A stretch of 64,000 bases of DNA from Gimesia aquarii. Lineage in GTDB: Bacteria; Planctomycetota; Planctomycetia; Planctomycetales; Planctomycetaceae. The notes under the pieces were generated by a model. It searched no databases. It was not told the DNA's origin and saw only the letters and a list, made by a program, of their open reading frames with translations. Below, in pieces: positions 18,578 to 27,374 of the stretch (position 1 is its first letter; the number at the start of each line of letters is the position of its first letter). The DNA lies in assembly GCF_007748195.1 (NCBI RefSeq), contig NZ_CP037920.1, positions 6,105,800-6,169,799 on the forward strand, given 5' to 3'. Made by a program: the position numbers and the translations under genes.

Positions 18578-19558
18578 TCAAGCAGCCTTTTTTTCCGGAA
18601 GAGACTCGGACAGACGCTTCTTTTTTGCACGGACACGCGGCTGACTTTTCCAGCGGCGATGAACCCAGAAATACTGTTCCGGTGATTTTCGAATCGCTCT
18701 TTCCAAGGCCGTCGTAAACTGTTGAGTAATCTCACCCACGGGATCATTCGAAACACATTGAGTAGAATCGATCAGTTGTTCACAACCCAATTCGAAATGG
18801 ACCCATTGACGATTCTCAAAGTGATCGGGAAGCCGACGAGAGTAACCAACACATATATAGGCCCGATACTCAAGAGCTAATAATGCGATTGACTTAAACG
18901 TGGATGCCGGTTTGCCAAAAAAGTCGACAAATAATCCCCGTTTTCCCGCATCCTGATCACCAAGTAACGCCAGATGCCCGCGGCGCTCGATGGTGGCAAT
19001 CATGTCATCATAGCCTCCACTTTTTGCCATGGCGCGATGTCCGGTAGATTGTCGAAATTTCTCAAACCATTTGTTCAAAAAGGGATTATCTAATTCGCGG
19101 GCGACGACGCCCATCGGAAATCCAAACAGGCCAAATACGGAAACCGCCATCTCCCAGTTGCCATAATGACCACTTAACAGGATCACGGGTCTACCAGAGC
19201 ACAAAGCGGTAATTAATTCTGGTGGATAATCAAACTTCATCACTTCATAGATATTCCCACGATGTAACTTACGTGGTAACTGGATGATTTCGACGACCAT
19301 TCGAAACAGATGCACCCACATTTGATAGATGGTCTGCTCAATTTCTTTTTCAGATAGTTCCTCACCAAAGGCGGTTCGCAAATTTTCGGAGGCGACCTGA
19401 TAACGCGTCAGCTTGCGAGGCAGACAATAGTGGATAAAGAATGCAAGACATTTCGCGAGCGCGACTGATTCTCGAACGGGTAGACACCGCACGATGCAAA
19501 CTAACGTGCGGAAGACCAGATATTCCAGACGGTACCTTGCCATTCGCCAATTGATCAT
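18578..19558 (-). CDS. LpxL/HtrB-like lysophospholipid acyltransferase
   Basis: The 326-residue protein has an N-terminal hydrophobic segment (RLEYLVFRTLVCIVRCLP), the catalytic HX4E block SGHYGNWEMA (His131, Glu136), an LGDQDAGKRG segment, and the C-terminal SPEQYFWVHRRWK signature of lipid A late acyltransferases. The family adds a secondary acyl chain to lipid A, consistent with a planctomycete having LPS-like outer-membrane lipid. The basic tail (RAKKKRLSESLPEKKAA) is an unconserved extension. No other lipid A gene is adjacent. Confidence 0.9.
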   Translation of the reverse strand: MINWRMARYRLEYLVFRTLVCIVRCLPVRESVALAKCLAFFIHYCLPRKLTRYQVASENLRTAFGEELSEKEIEQTIYQMWVHLFRMVVEIIQLPRKLHRGNIYEVMKFDYPPELITALCSGRPVILLSGHYGNWEMAVSVFGLFGFPMGVVARELDNPFLNKWFEKFRQSTGHRAMAKSGGYDDMIATIERRGHLALLGDQDAGKRGLFVDFFGKPASTFKSIALLALEYRAYICVGYSRRLPDHFENRQWVHFELGCEQLIDSTQCVSNDPVGEITQQFTTALERAIRKSPEQYFWVHRRWKSQPRVRAKKKRLSESLPEKKAA

Positions 19559-19670
19559 ACTACCAATTCCTCAAGCTTCCCTGCTTTACTTTCACGACTT
19601 TGTCCGACTATGCAGACTAAAGTCGTGAAAGTGTCTTCGGAATCGGAATTTTCGTCAACCCCCAATTCCA

Positions 19671-19964
19671 TTATGCTGAATTCATCGGCCGATTTCTCTT
19701 CAACTGCCATTTGATGGCCAGACAAGGGAAGAGGAAAAACAGAAAGGCACACAGCTTCAAGAAGGTCATCCCATAATAATTGATTTGGATAAACTCTGGC
19801 TTACTTAACTCGTTAAACCATTGCGATTGAAATTCCCAGGCCCAATCTCCAGCTTGAGTAAAAGCGGCAAACCAGACCAGGAGCACTCCCATGGTCATTA
19901 AAAAGCACTTGAAGCAAATTCTTCCTACATCACTTAACAATTCACGATTATCAGACTGGCTCAT
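19671..19964 (-). CDS. Small two-helix membrane protein
   Basis: The 97-residue protein has two predicted transmembrane segments, CFLMTMGVLLVWFAAFTQAG near residues 20-39 and FLKLCAFLFFLFPCLAIKW near residues 68-86, joined by a Trp-rich loop. A strong AAGGAGTATC ribosome binding site precedes the ATG at 19964. No family is recognised. It is 112 bases upstream of the acyltransferase gene on the same strand and may share its transcript. Confidence 0.65.
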   Translation of the reverse strand: MSQSDNRELLSDVGRICFKCFLMTMGVLLVWFAAFTQAGDWAWEFQSQWFNELSKPEFIQINYYGMTFLKLCAFLFFLFPCLAIKWQLKRNRPMNSA

Positions 19965-20104
19965 TGTGATACTCCTTCCATCTCAACATATGATTTGACT
20001 CAATTTTTGGCTTTTGAGACACATTAGTGATCACAGTGTCAGACAATAAAACGACCAAATTCGCCTGAGCGATTACTTTTTTTCTCGGATTTAAAACCGT
20101 TTTT

Positions 20105-20124
20105 GTATATATTTATGTATATAC
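20105..20124. repeat. AT-rich inverted repeat upstream of a secreted protein gene
   Basis: GTATATA at 20105-20111 and TATATAC at 20118-20124 are perfect seven-base arms with a six-base spacer, about 60 bases before the start at 20187. It could be an operator or simply part of an AT-rich promoter. Confidence 0.3.
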
Positions 20125-20186
20125 TTATAGCAAGAGATCTATTTCTGACTGATTCTATCACGTTTTCTCAGCTTCATTTCGTAGTA

Positions 20187-20597
20187 ATGAGTATGTTGCA
20201 CCGATCACATCAACAATCTGCAATGCAAGTTCTACTGACTGCAGTCACGGTGTGCGCATTCACTTTGCTAACGAGTGAATCGGCGAATGCCACGTGTGGT
20301 GATTATCTTTCCCACGCTGGTCAGCAAAATGAGAATCCAACAATCCTGTTGTATGCACCAGATCAAAGGCCACAATCCTATCCCTGTTCGGGTCCGGAAT
20401 GTGGCAATCAACAATCTAATCCGCAACCGCAAACGCCTGCGACTACGCTTACAATCTTAAAGCCCGCTTGCTCTCTCTTTTTAGAAACAGTTCCTGCCCA
20501 CACTCTTCGGAGTGAATCAATGTGTTATGGAACATTGATTCTACCTGAGAGCCATGGAAGACGTGTTGATCGTCCTCCACAGGCTTTGGCCTCTTGA
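20187..20597 (+). CDS. Small secreted cysteine-containing protein
   Basis: The frame opens at 20103, but the ATG at 20187 gives a normal signal peptide (MQVLLTAVTVCAFTLLTSESANA, cleavage after ANA) preceded by a short basic start. The mature protein of about 100 residues has Cys in TCGDYLSHAG, CSGPECG and later single Cys residues and a Gln/Pro-rich middle, with no known domain. It is the first plus-strand gene before the cytochrome block and is followed by two palindromes. Function unknown. Confidence 0.5.
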   Translation: MSMLHRSHQQSAMQVLLTAVTVCAFTLLTSESANATCGDYLSHAGQQNENPTILLYAPDQRPQSYPCSGPECGNQQSNPQPQTPATTLTILKPACSLFLETVPAHTLRSESMCYGTLILPESHGRRVDRPPQALAS

Positions 20598-20609
20598 AAC
20601 GCATTTGTC

Positions 20610-20641
20610 ACAGAAACAATGTTTCTGTCGTTTCATGAAAC
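20610..20641. repeat. Paired palindromes with GAAAC/GTTTC half-sites
   Basis: ACAGAAAC at 20610-20617 pairs with GTTTCTGT at 20621-20628 over a three-base loop, and GTTTCATGAAAC at 20630-20641 is itself a perfect palindrome. Another GAAAC lies just upstream near 20596. It sits after the small secreted gene and 110 bases before the cytochrome gene, and may be a processing or termination hairpin or a regulator site. No T run follows. Confidence 0.4.
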
Positions 20642-20750
20642 TTGTCAGTGCGCAGCCATTCTCAATTCAGAGATGGTCTAACGCCGATCATTGAGTCATT
20701 GATGGGACGAGTTTCGATTGCAGCCATTTTTTGCAGGATCTATTGTCACT

Positions 20751-23564
20751 ATGACATCCTCCGATTCATCAGTGGTTGAATCACAACCACGCCGCGTTGT
20801 TCGCCGCGCCGTCGGTCCGAAATTGCGCAAGGTATTATATCTGGTTTTGTTTCTAGTCGCGTTACTGGGCGCCAATTCCATTTACCTGGTCAGTATCACT
20901 GTTTACGACTGGTTGAGTGGTGAAACTCTGGAGAACTGGTTTTATCAATATATGTTTCTAGGACATTTGATCCTGGGACTATTACTACTGGCTCCCTTTG
21001 TTCTGTTTGGCGTAGTGCATATCTTTAATACGAAGAACCGTCTCAATCGCCGCGCGGTGCGTGTGGGTTATGCGCTGTTCATCACTTCCTGCCTGTTATT
21101 GATCTCCGGAATCCTCTTATTACGGATTGGCTCATTCGACTTAAAAAACCCGACCGCACGGTCGATCACTTATTGGTGCCATGTAATCTCTCCACTATTT
21201 GCCATCTGGCTTTACTGGCTGCATCGGCTGGTAGGCCCCAAAATCCGCTGGAAAGTTGGCATCACATATATGGGTTTCATTTCCGTCATGGTGGCTGGCA
21301 TGTTAATGTTCCATTCGGCTGATCCCCGCAAGTGGAATGTCGCTGGTCCCCAGGAAGGTGAGAAATACTTCTTTCCTTCACTGGCTCGTACTGCAACCGG
21401 CGACTTCATTCCGGCAAAAGCATTGATGATGGATGACTATTGTCAAAAGTGTCACCCTGATACTCATGCTGACTGGAAAAACAGTGTGCATCATCTCAGC
21501 TCATTTAATAATCCCGCTTATCTGGCATCAGTTCGTGAAACACGCAAAGTGGCTTTTGAACGTGATGGCAACTTACAAGCAGCCCGCTTCTGCGCAGGTT
21601 GCCATGATCCGGTCCCTTTCTTCAGTGGCGCCTTTGATGATCCCAACTTTGACGATATCAATCATCCCACAGCTCAGGCAGGGATTACCTGCACTTCTTG
21701 CCATGCCATCACTCACGTCAACAGTGTGCGCGGTAATAGTGACTTCACAATAGAAGAACCAATCCACTACCCCTTCGCTTTTAGTGACAACCCGTTTTTA
21801 CAATGGGTCAATAACCAGTTGGTAAAAGCAAAGCCTGCGTTTCATAAAAAAACGTTTTTAAAAGATTTGCACAAATCAACTGAATTCTGTGGCTCTTGTC
21901 ACAAGGTGCATTTACCCGAAGAGCTAAATCAATATAAATTTCTACGTGGGCAAAACCATTATGACTCTTTTTTACTGAGTGGTGTTTCTGGTCATGGCGC
22001 ACGGAGTTTTTATTATCCGCCGCAAGCAGAAGAAAATTGCAACAAATGTCACATGCCTGCGAAAGCCTCAGATGATTTTGCAGCCAGACACTTTTACGAT
22101 TCTAAAGAACTCAGTGTCCACAACCATTTGTTTCCCTCCGCCAATACAGCGATTGCCGCCCTGCGCAATGATTCGAGCACAGTAAAGGCCCATCAGGATT
22201 TTCTCAAAGATAATCTGCGTGTCGATTTATTCGGCATCCGGGAAGAGGGAACCATCGACGGAAAATTGACTGCCCCCTTACGTCCCGAAGTCCCTGTGTT
22301 AAAGCCGGGTAAAACATATCTGTTAGAGACGGTACTCCGTACCCTGAAAGTAGGACACCATTTCACCCAAGGCACTGCCGATTCGAATGAGGTCTGGCTG
22401 GACATCGTTGTCAAAAGTGGTGACCGCATCATTGGCCGCAGCGGTTCTCGGGAAGAAGATGGGACCGTTGACCCCTGGTCGCATTTTGTGAATGCGTTTG
22501 TGATCGACCGCGAAGGCAATCGTATCGCGCGTCGTAACGCAGAAGACATTTTTGTCGCCCTCTATAATAATCAGATTCCCCCCGGCGCCGGGCAAACCAT
22601 TCATTATGAGCTCAAGCTTCCCAAGAATCTAACGGCTCCGGTCACCGTTGAAGCCAAACTGCAGTATCGAAAATTTGATACACACTATATGCAGTTCATC
22701 GCATCCTCTCTTGAATCCAAAGGACAGAAACTCCCTGGAAAGCAGCCGGGCGTCCCTTATGTGAATACGTTGCCAATTACCACAATTGCCTCTGATACGA
22801 TTACGTTTCCCGTAGAAGGAGTTACAACCAAGGTCACAAACAAGCCAGTTGAGATTCCGGAGTGGGAACGTTGGAACGATTATGGCATCGGACTCTTTCT
22901 CAAAGGCAAAGCAGAATTAAGACAGGCGACTGAAGCATTCGAACGAGTCGATCAACTGGGCCGCTATGACGGCTCTTTGAATCTTGCGCGCGTTTACTTT
23001 CGTGAAGGACGATTATTGGACGCTGTAGATATTCTGAAAAAAGCCACTACATTTACTGATCCCCCCGCCCCTGCCTGGACGCTCGCCTGGCTAAGCGGCA
23101 AGGTAAACCAGCAGTTGGGACATCTGGAAGAAGCAGAACGAAACTTTCGCAGTGTGCTGGAAGATCAGACCGAAGAGCGAATCCGCCGCGGATTTGACTT
23201 CAGTAAAGATTATGTCGTCATTAATGACCTGGGGCAAAACTTGTTCGATCAGGCCAAGCGCTTCCGTACCAAAGCCCAGCAAGACCAGCGCGATCAACTT
23301 CTGGATCGGGCAAAGGCGCAGTTCTTAAAGACACTTGAACTGGATCCGGAAAATGTGACCGCGCATTACAATCTCTCATTAATCTATGAGCAACGGGAAC
23401 AAGCAGAACTAGCAACCAAACATCGTAAACTACATCAGAAATACAAAATCGATGATACGGCAAGAGGGCTTTCCGAACGAAAGGCTCGTGAAAAGTACCC
23501 GGCGGCTAACCACGCGGCCGAACATCCTGTCATTTATTCACTCAATCGAACGATAAAACCATAA
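20751..23564 (+). CDS. Membrane pentaheme c-type cytochrome with TPR C-terminus
   Basis: The ATG at 20751 is preferred to the frame opening at 20718. The 937-residue protein has five predicted membrane helices in about the first 200 residues, some with paired His (GHLILG...VVH and CHVISP...LHR) that could ligate heme b. Five CxxCH heme c sites follow: CQKCH 21441, CAGCH 21591, CTSCH 21690, CGSCH 21888 and CNKCH 22038; the layout recalls cytochrome c554-type multiheme domains. A beta-rich part and tetratricopeptide-like repeats (residues about 690-900) complete it. It is predicted to be a quinol- or electron-handling membrane protein. It is 65 bases upstream of the FG-GAP gene, its likely partner. 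Confidence 0.82.
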   Translation: MTSSDSSVVESQPRRVVRRAVGPKLRKVLYLVLFLVALLGANSIYLVSITVYDWLSGETLENWFYQYMFLGHLILGLLLLAPFVLFGVVHIFNTKNRLNRRAVRVGYALFITSCLLLISGILLLRIGSFDLKNPTARSITYWCHVISPLFAIWLYWLHRLVGPKIRWKVGITYMGFISVMVAGMLMFHSADPRKWNVAGPQEGEKYFFPSLARTATGDFIPAKALMMDDYCQKCHPDTHADWKNSVHHLSSFNNPAYLASVRETRKVAFERDGNLQAARFCAGCHDPVPFFSGAFDDPNFDDINHPTAQAGITCTSCHAITHVNSVRGNSDFTIEEPIHYPFAFSDNPFLQWVNNQLVKAKPAFHKKTFLKDLHKSTEFCGSCHKVHLPEELNQYKFLRGQNHYDSFLLSGVSGHGARSFYYPPQAEENCNKCHMPAKASDDFAARHFYDSKELSVHNHLFPSANTAIAALRNDSSTVKAHQDFLKDNLRVDLFGIREEGTIDGKLTAPLRPEVPVLKPGKTYLLETVLRTLKVGHHFTQGTADSNEVWLDIVVKSGDRIIGRSGSREEDGTVDPWSHFVNAFVIDREGNRIARRNAEDIFVALYNNQIPPGAGQTIHYELKLPKNLTAPVTVEAKLQYRKFDTHYMQFIASSLESKGQKLPGKQPGVPYVNTLPITTIASDTITFPVEGVTTKVTNKPVEIPEWERWNDYGIGLFLKGKAELRQATEAFERVDQLGRYDGSLNLARVYFREGRLLDAVDILKKATTFTDPPAPAWTLAWLSGKVNQQLGHLEEAERNFRSVLEDQTEERIRRGFDFSKDYVVINDLGQNLFDQAKRFRTKAQQDQRDQLLDRAKAQFLKTLELDPENVTAHYNLSLIYEQREQAELATKHRKLHQKYKIDDTARGLSERKAREKYPAANHAAEHPVIYSLNRTIKP

Positions 23565-23629
23565 CGCAACAATTTTCACTTCTCTAAAATCAGCAGAGTC
23601 TTTGAACGAGAATTAGCAAAGGTCATTCG

Positions 23630-25528
23630 ATGGCAAAACCAAACGACGCTAATCTGGAAGAAGAAACACAACAAAACGACGAATCCATTGGTCGTGCCTT
23701 TTGGTATTCCCTGATCGTGATGGCGGTCGTCGCGCTTGTTGGAGGGGCAATTTTTTTCATTACACAACAAGGTCAGCCTCAAGAAATAGTAAAGGAAACC
23801 CCATTAACCTTACCCAAAGAACGTGATGTTGAAGAAATCATTCTCCCCAAGATTCCCTTTACTGACATTACAAAAGAGGCAGGCATCGATTTCGTTCACA
23901 ACAATGGCGCTGCGGGAGAAAAACTGCTTCCTGAAACGATGGGAGGTGGCGCTGCATTTTTTGATTATGATAATGATGGTGATCAGGACTTACTGCTGGT
24001 CGGCGCACAAAATTGGCCATGGGATCAAAAACAGGAAATACCAAGTACAGGATCTTCATTGACCTTGTACCAGAATGATGGCACTGGCAACTTTAAAGAT
24101 GTGACTGCCGACATGGGCTTGAATGTTTCGCTCTATGGAATGGGAGTCGCCTGTGGAGATTATGACAACGATGGACGCGTCGATCTGTTTATTTCCGCCT
24201 TGGGAACCAATCGTCTCTTCAAAAATGAAGGGAATCGTTTCAATGAAGTCACGAGTCAAGCAGGTATCGGCGGCCCCTCAGAGCTTTGGAGCACTAGTTG
24301 CGGCTGGTTTGATTATGACCGTGATGGCGATCTGGATCTCTTAGTCTGCAACTATGTGGAATGGACTCGCAATTTTGATCGCGCGCAGAATTTTACTCTG
24401 AAAGGTGGCATTCGCGCTTACGGTCGTCCACAAAATTTTAATGGCGTACATCCCCTGCTCTATCAGAATCAGGGAAATGGAAAATTCATTGAAGTGTCTG
24501 AACAAGCCGGTTTGAAAATTTTCAGTGCAGGCACAGGAGTCCCATTAGGAAAATCACTGGGGTTGAATTTTTATGATTTTGATCAAGATGGATATCTTGA
24601 TATCTTCATCACCAATGATACCGTTCAAAATTTTCTGTTTCATAATCAGCAAAATGGTACTTTTTCAGAAATGGCCGCAATCTCTGGCGTTGCGTTTGAC
24701 ATGGATGGCAACGCGCGCGGTGCAATGGGCATTGACATCGCCTCATTTCGTAACGATGACACCATCGGAATCGCCATTGGAAACTTTGCCAATGAGATGA
24801 CAGCCCTCTATACCTCTCCCGGAAAAGAAATGCAGTTCATTGATGAAGCGGTCTCAAACGGACTGGGTCCGCAAACACGGTTGGCTTTGACATTCGGCGT
24901 CTTCTTCTTCGATGCCGATCTTGATGGTCGCCTCGACTTGTTCTCTGCCAATGGTCATCTTGAAGAAGACATCAACATTGTGCAGCAACGGCAGCACTAC
25001 AAACAAGCGCCGCAATTATTCTGGAACTGCGGTCCCGAACATGCTACTGAGTTTCTCCCCTTAGATGAATCTCTTGTTGGCTCTGACTTCGTGCGACCTC
25101 TGGTGGGCCGTGGCGCCACATTCGGTGATATCGATGCAGACGGAGATTTGGATATATTAATAATGACAACCGGAGACAGACCCAGACTCTTACGTAACGA
25201 TCAACAAACGGGTCATCATTGGGTCCGTTTCCAGCTCACGGGAGATCCGAACAATGCAAGTCCGGAGAATCCTCTGGTTTCCAGCAGAGATGCACTGGGC
25301 GCCCGAATTCAAATCAAAACCAAATCGGGTCTACAAAGCCGAACTTTAACTCCCGCGCGCAGTTACTTATCCCAAACTGAGTCACCCATTACCTTTGGGT
25401 TAGGTAATGACAGCGAAATCATCTCTGTCTCGGTTATGTGGCCATCTGGAAACATCTCGACATGGGATAACCTCGAATCGGACCGGTTGTATCAGATTTC
25501 AGAGCAAAAAGGACTTGTTGAGAAATAA
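23630..25528 (+). CDS. FG-GAP/VCBS repeat protein with ASPIC/UnbV end (CRTAC1-like)
   Basis: The 632-residue protein has an N-terminal membrane anchor (FWYSLIVMAVVALVGGAIFF) and then FG-GAP repeats with calcium-binding loops such as DYDNDGDQD, DYDNDGRVD, DYDRDGDLD, DFDQDGYLD, DADLDGRLD and DIDADGDLD, folding as a beta-propeller. The C-terminal ASPIC/UnbV domain (ARIQIKTKSGLQSR and SVMWPSGNISTW) identifies the CRTAC1 family. Predicted location is outside the cytoplasm, anchored. In planctomycetes such genes often follow TPR or multiheme proteins, as here; the partnership is inferred from position. Start ATG 23630 has a plausible AAGG site. Confidence 0.9.
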   Translation: MAKPNDANLEEETQQNDESIGRAFWYSLIVMAVVALVGGAIFFITQQGQPQEIVKETPLTLPKERDVEEIILPKIPFTDITKEAGIDFVHNNGAAGEKLLPETMGGGAAFFDYDNDGDQDLLLVGAQNWPWDQKQEIPSTGSSLTLYQNDGTGNFKDVTADMGLNVSLYGMGVACGDYDNDGRVDLFISALGTNRLFKNEGNRFNEVTSQAGIGGPSELWSTSCGWFDYDRDGDLDLLVCNYVEWTRNFDRAQNFTLKGGIRAYGRPQNFNGVHPLLYQNQGNGKFIEVSEQAGLKIFSAGTGVPLGKSLGLNFYDFDQDGYLDIFITNDTVQNFLFHNQQNGTFSEMAAISGVAFDMDGNARGAMGIDIASFRNDDTIGIAIGNFANEMTALYTSPGKEMQFIDEAVSNGLGPQTRLALTFGVFFFDADLDGRLDLFSANGHLEEDINIVQQRQHYKQAPQLFWNCGPEHATEFLPLDESLVGSDFVRPLVGRGATFGDIDADGDLDILIMTTGDRPRLLRNDQQTGHHWVRFQLTGDPNNASPENPLVSSRDALGARIQIKTKSGLQSRTLTPARSYLSQTESPITFGLGNDSEIISVSVMWPSGNISTWDNLESDRLYQISEQKGLVEK

Positions 25529-25949
25529 AACCAGACGTTTTACCAATGTTAATATTTCCAGTGAGATCCTGGAAATAGGAAAGAAATCCTTGACAAAATC
25601 GCATCAACCATGTTTGATATATGCGTTGTTAAAGAACGCTCTGAGTAGATAGTTTTAAATTTGTCTTGAAAAACGAAGAGCAGATTTGGCATAATACGTT
25701 ACAGGTGGTTTTTTAAAAGATTCCTACCCCAACTACATTAATGTGTTACAGTTAGAAAACACTACCAGAATCACCTGCAATTAAACTCTACTATTTTATA
25801 CAAATTTTAGAGCCATCCGCTGAGTAATTCAGCTTTTATCCAACCTGAAAAGATTTGTGCTCAAACCAGACAATAAGTTAATACTCTGACAAACAAGAGC
25901 CCTTAACAAAACACCGCTTATCCCCACGAACGAAAATGGAGATTTCACT
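25529..25949. other. Intergenic region before the DUF1501 gene
   Basis: A 421-base spacer. A nine-base stem (TATTTCCAG at 25553 with CTGGAAATA ending at 25577) lies after the FG-GAP gene without a T run. A sigma-70-like promoter is marked separately at 25666-25695, leaving a leader of about 250 bases before the DUF1501 start. No small gene is supported in it. Confidence 0.4.
25666..25695 (+). promoter_or_regulatory. Sigma-70-like promoter for the DUF1501 gene cluster
   Basis: TTGAAA at 25666-25671 and CATAAT at 25690-25695 are separated by 18 bases; each matches five of six consensus positions. It would start a transcript near 25702 with a leader of about 250 bases before the ATG at 25950. 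A second possible -35 (TTGACA at 25590) has a weaker -10. Confidence 0.45.
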
Positions 25950-27248
25950 ATGAGCTTGAAACAATCACGTCGTGACTTTTTGCATGTAGGTTTTGCAGGT
26001 GGTATCGGACTGACTTTGCCACAGTTCCTGCGAATGAAAAGTGCACAAGCGGAACTGAAACATTACGAAAGTAAAGAAGGTGTCGCAAAATCGGTCATCT
26101 TCATTTATCTTCCAGGGGGAGCCGCCCATCAGGAAACATGGGATCCCAAGCCTTATGCTCCTGTTGAGTACCGCGGGCCCATGAATTCGATCGACACAAA
26201 TGTTTCGGGAGTTCGATTGAATGAGAAGATGGTGAAAACTGCACAGGTTATGGACAAGCTGACAATTTGCCGTTCCATGTCACACGGTGAAGCGGCTCAC
26301 GAAAGGGGCACACACAATATGTTCACCGGATATCGTCCTAGCCCTGCTCTGCAATTCCCCAGTATGGGAAGTGTAGTCACACACGAATTCGGTCCTAAGA
26401 ACAACATGCCACAATATGTGTGCATTCCTAATCAGCCCAACACATTTGCAGGTACAGGATACCTTAGCTCTTCCTTTGCCCCATTCAGTGTTGGTTCCGA
26501 CCCAGCATCTAACGGTTTCAAAGTACGTGACCTGAATCTGCCCGGCGGTGTTGATACCAACCGATTCACACGTCGTCGCTCGATATTGGGAGCCGTTAAT
26601 GATCACTTTGTTTCCAAAGAAAAATCGGATGCATTGGAAGCCGTTGACACCTTCTATAAGCAAGCCTACGACATGGTTTCTTCCAAAGCTTCGCAGGAAG
26701 CTTTTGATCTCAACAAAGAAGATGCCAAAACTCGTGACGCTTATGGTCGTAATTCCGCAGGAGCTCGCATGCTGCTTTCACGGCGTCTTGTTGAAGCGGG
26801 TGCTCGCTTCGTAACCATGACATACGGCGGCTGGGATATGCACGATCGTATTCAAGATGGAATCAACAGAAACGTGCCTTCGTTTGATCAAGCATTCGCT
26901 ACTTTGATCTCAGATCTTAGCACACGTGGACTGCTCAAGAGCACTCTAGTGTGTGTCTGTAGTGAATTTGGTCGAACACCAAAAATTAACGCGACATCCG
27001 GACGAGACCACTGGCCAAAAGTCTTTAGTGTCGTAATGGCTGGGGGAGGCATCAAAGGTGGAAACATCTATGGTGCATCTGATGCCATTGCCAGTGAACC
27101 AGAAGACAACCCACTTTCTGTAATGGATTGGGCAACAACGATCTACCATTGTATGGGAATCGTTTCTGATAAAGAACTCATGGCACCTGGTGACCGACCC
27201 ATTGAAATTGTCAATGGCGGTAAAGTCATCAAGGAGCTTCTTGCTTAA
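25950..27248 (+). CDS. DUF1501 protein with Tat signal
   Basis: The 432-residue protein starts with a twin-arginine signal: SRRDFLHVGFAGGIGLTLPQF, implying export in folded state. The rest matches the DUF1501 family (sulfatase/alkaline-phosphatase-like superfamily), with the blocks FIYLPGGAAHQETWDPKP, SHGEAAHERGTHNMFTGYRPSP, TYGGWDMHD and FGRTPKIN...GRDHWP. The family is very expanded in planctomycetes, its function is uncertain, and it is usually found beside DUF1549/DUF1553 proteins, as here two genes later. GGAG lies 10 bases before the ATG. Confidence 0.93.
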   Translation: MSLKQSRRDFLHVGFAGGIGLTLPQFLRMKSAQAELKHYESKEGVAKSVIFIYLPGGAAHQETWDPKPYAPVEYRGPMNSIDTNVSGVRLNEKMVKTAQVMDKLTICRSMSHGEAAHERGTHNMFTGYRPSPALQFPSMGSVVTHEFGPKNNMPQYVCIPNQPNTFAGTGYLSSSFAPFSVGSDPASNGFKVRDLNLPGGVDTNRFTRRRSILGAVNDHFVSKEKSDALEAVDTFYKQAYDMVSSKASQEAFDLNKEDAKTRDAYGRNSAGARMLLSRRLVEAGARFVTMTYGGWDMHDRIQDGINRNVPSFDQAFATLISDLSTRGLLKSTLVCVCSEFGRTPKINATSGRDHWPKVFSVVMAGGGIKGGNIYGASDAIASEPEDNPLSVMDWATTIYHCMGIVSDKELMAPGDRPIEIVNGGKVIKELLA

Positions 27249-27272
27249 GCAAGCGTTATATAATTTGAAACC

Positions 27273-27313
27273 GAAATGTTAGCACGTGAGAGCTTCTCTC
27301 GTGCTAACATTTC
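27273..27313. terminator. Long hairpin between DUF1501 and PPC genes
   Basis: A perfect 14-base stem pairs GAAATGTTAGCACG (27273-27286) with CGTGCTAACATTTC (27300-27313), and the loop can add further GAGAG/CTCT pairs. No T run follows, so it may be an inefficient terminator or an mRNA-processing or stabilising hairpin between co-directional genes. Confidence 0.55.
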
Positions 27314-27374
27314 AATTCAGGCGAAATAAAAAACAGATATTCGAACATCTACTTTTCCAAGGGGGGGAACTGTG

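Noticed and set aside
19555..19752. 65-codon minus-strand open frame overlapping the small membrane protein
   Set aside because: Overlaps a gene with strong ribosome binding site in another frame.
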